Shown here: positions 33,791-36,751 of the stretch, in pieces | Layout: the number at the start of each line of letters is the position of its first letter | Position numbering within the stretch: the first letter of the stretch is position 1 | From: Sedimentisphaerales bacterium | GTDB taxonomy: Bacteria; Planctomycetota; Phycisphaerae; Sedimentisphaerales; SM23-30 | NCBI GenBank assembly: GCA_016930855.1 | Contig: JAFGFX010000278.1 | Coordinates: forward strand, 1 to 36,751 | Direction: 5' to 3' | DNA: 36,751 bases | Made by a program: the position numbers and the translations under genes | Notes under the pieces: generated by a model | What the model saw: only the letters and a program-made list of their open reading frames with translations | Databases searched by the model: none | What the model was told of the DNA's origin: nothing

Positions 33791-33855
33791 CCAACACCAT
33801 GGGAGCAAGCGGCCCGGGCCGAATCCGGGGCTGGTTCTGTCGCCCATGATGTTGG
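33791..33855 (+). promoter_or_regulatory. Long intercistronic stem-loop
   Basis: CCAACACCATGGG (33791-33803) pairs with CCCATGATGTTGG (33843-33855) over 13 bp with one mismatch. The 39-base loop contains a second GC-rich palindrome (CCCGGGCC). It fills most of the 95-bp gap between the cohesin-like and vWA genes and ends 12 bp before the AAAGGAG ribosome site. There is no T-tract, so RNA processing, stability or translational control is more likely than termination. Confidence 0.6.
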
Positions 33856-33879
33856 AAGTGAAACATAAAGGAGCCAATC

Positions 33880-36513
<2,634 letters not shown>

Positions 36514-36576
36514 GCGGCCCACAAGAATTTTGGGATCAACTCGGAAAAAGTTGGTAAGGAACGGTTCCGCGAATCC

Positions 36577-36620
36577 GGCGAGGTGGCAAGGCCACCCCTA
36601 GATCGCCGCGATCTTGCCAT
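36577..36620. repeat. GGTGGC-N-GCCACC palindrome with ATCGCCGCGAT, copy 5
   Basis: GAGGTGGC-AAG-GCCACCCCTA is followed by GATCGCCGCGATC, a second perfect palindrome. Both words recur in the island 19361-19660. It lies about 65 bp after the vWA gene. Confidence 0.55.
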
Positions 36621-36694
36621 CAACGTTTTCCGATAAGAACCTTACATGTTTGATCACGCCGCTTATCCATCCGCCCCCGCCGTCAGGCAAGGCC

Positions 36695-36747
36695 CCTCTC
36701 GCCCAAAGGCGGGAGGCTAAATGGCGGGGTTTGGGGCAGAGCCCCAA
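36695..36747. terminator. Two tandem GC hairpins at the window end
   Basis: CCTCTCGCC (36695-36703) pairs with GGCGGGAGG (36708-36716), including one G-T wobble. TTGGGGC (36731-36737) pairs perfectly with GCCCCAA (36741-36747) around AGA. They could end transcription of the vWA operon, or be part of a repeat cut by the window edge. The stretch 36514-36751 contains no gene. Confidence 0.4.
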
Positions 36748-36751
36748 GATA

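Overview
The window looks like chromosomal DNA of a planctomycete, most likely from the class Phycisphaerae. The DNA is GC-rich. A giant secreted protein carries an N-terminal EPLENRVLLS motif of the LEPR-xLL kind, which is characteristic of Planctomycetes. There are dockerin-type EF-hand pairs in a phylum not known for classical cellulosomes, two ECF sigma factors side by side, and a VIT/von Willebrand A protein. I see no transposase, integrase, phage gene, tRNA, rRNA or CRISPR array.

Layout: (1) 1-873 is the 3' part of a 2-oxoacid dehydrogenase E2 gene. (2) 1004-10980 is a plus-strand carbohydrate-catabolism cluster: a PHP-domain protein, an unusual medium-chain dehydrogenase, a ketose 3-epimerase-like enzyme, a second TIM-barrel isomerase, a Gfo/Idh/MocA oxidoreductase, a phosphomannose-isomerase-like cupin and a bifunctional class II aldolase/short-chain dehydrogenase of the RhaD/RhaEW type. 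No kinase, transporter or regulator lies among them. (3) 11159-17112 holds an HPP-family membrane protein, then, behind a hairpin-rich leader, a 1610-residue surface protein with lamin-tail domains and six tandem repeats of about 109 residues. (4) 17346-19357 (minus strand) holds an MFS exporter and a HAD hydrolase. (5) 19358-19835 is a repeat-dense intergenic island. (6) 19836-22829 (minus) is the histidine operon hisD-hisC-hisB, with a sigma70-type promoter that overlaps the start of a divergent ThiF/MoeB-like gene. (7) 22877-29520 holds ThiF, an orphan type II secretion/pilus F-domain protein, a DUF1569 protein, pyrE, a dockerin-bearing secreted protein and purB. PurB closely resembles animal adenylosuccinate lyase and seems to be expressed from a leaderless transcript.

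(8) 29801-36513 is the most intriguing part. In one direction lie an ECF sigma factor, a membrane anti-sigma-like protein, a second ECF sigma factor, a single-pass membrane protein ending in a dockerin, a small secreted protein with a cohesin-like pattern, and a VIT/vWA surface protein. A dockerin on the outer side of a putative anti-sigma factor, directly followed by a possible cohesin partner, suggests a signalling or surface-assembly module that does not match a classical cellulosome. This is inference from domain patterns.

Non-coding DNA is also notable. Two copies of a roughly 120-bp element with 11-bp terminal inverted repeats lie about 17 kb apart, and one is bracketed by an exact 21-bp direct repeat that includes the start codon of the dehydrogenase gene. 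A second, mosaic family of short palindromic repeats (GGTGGC-N-GCCACC with neighbouring modules) appears in at least four intergenic places.
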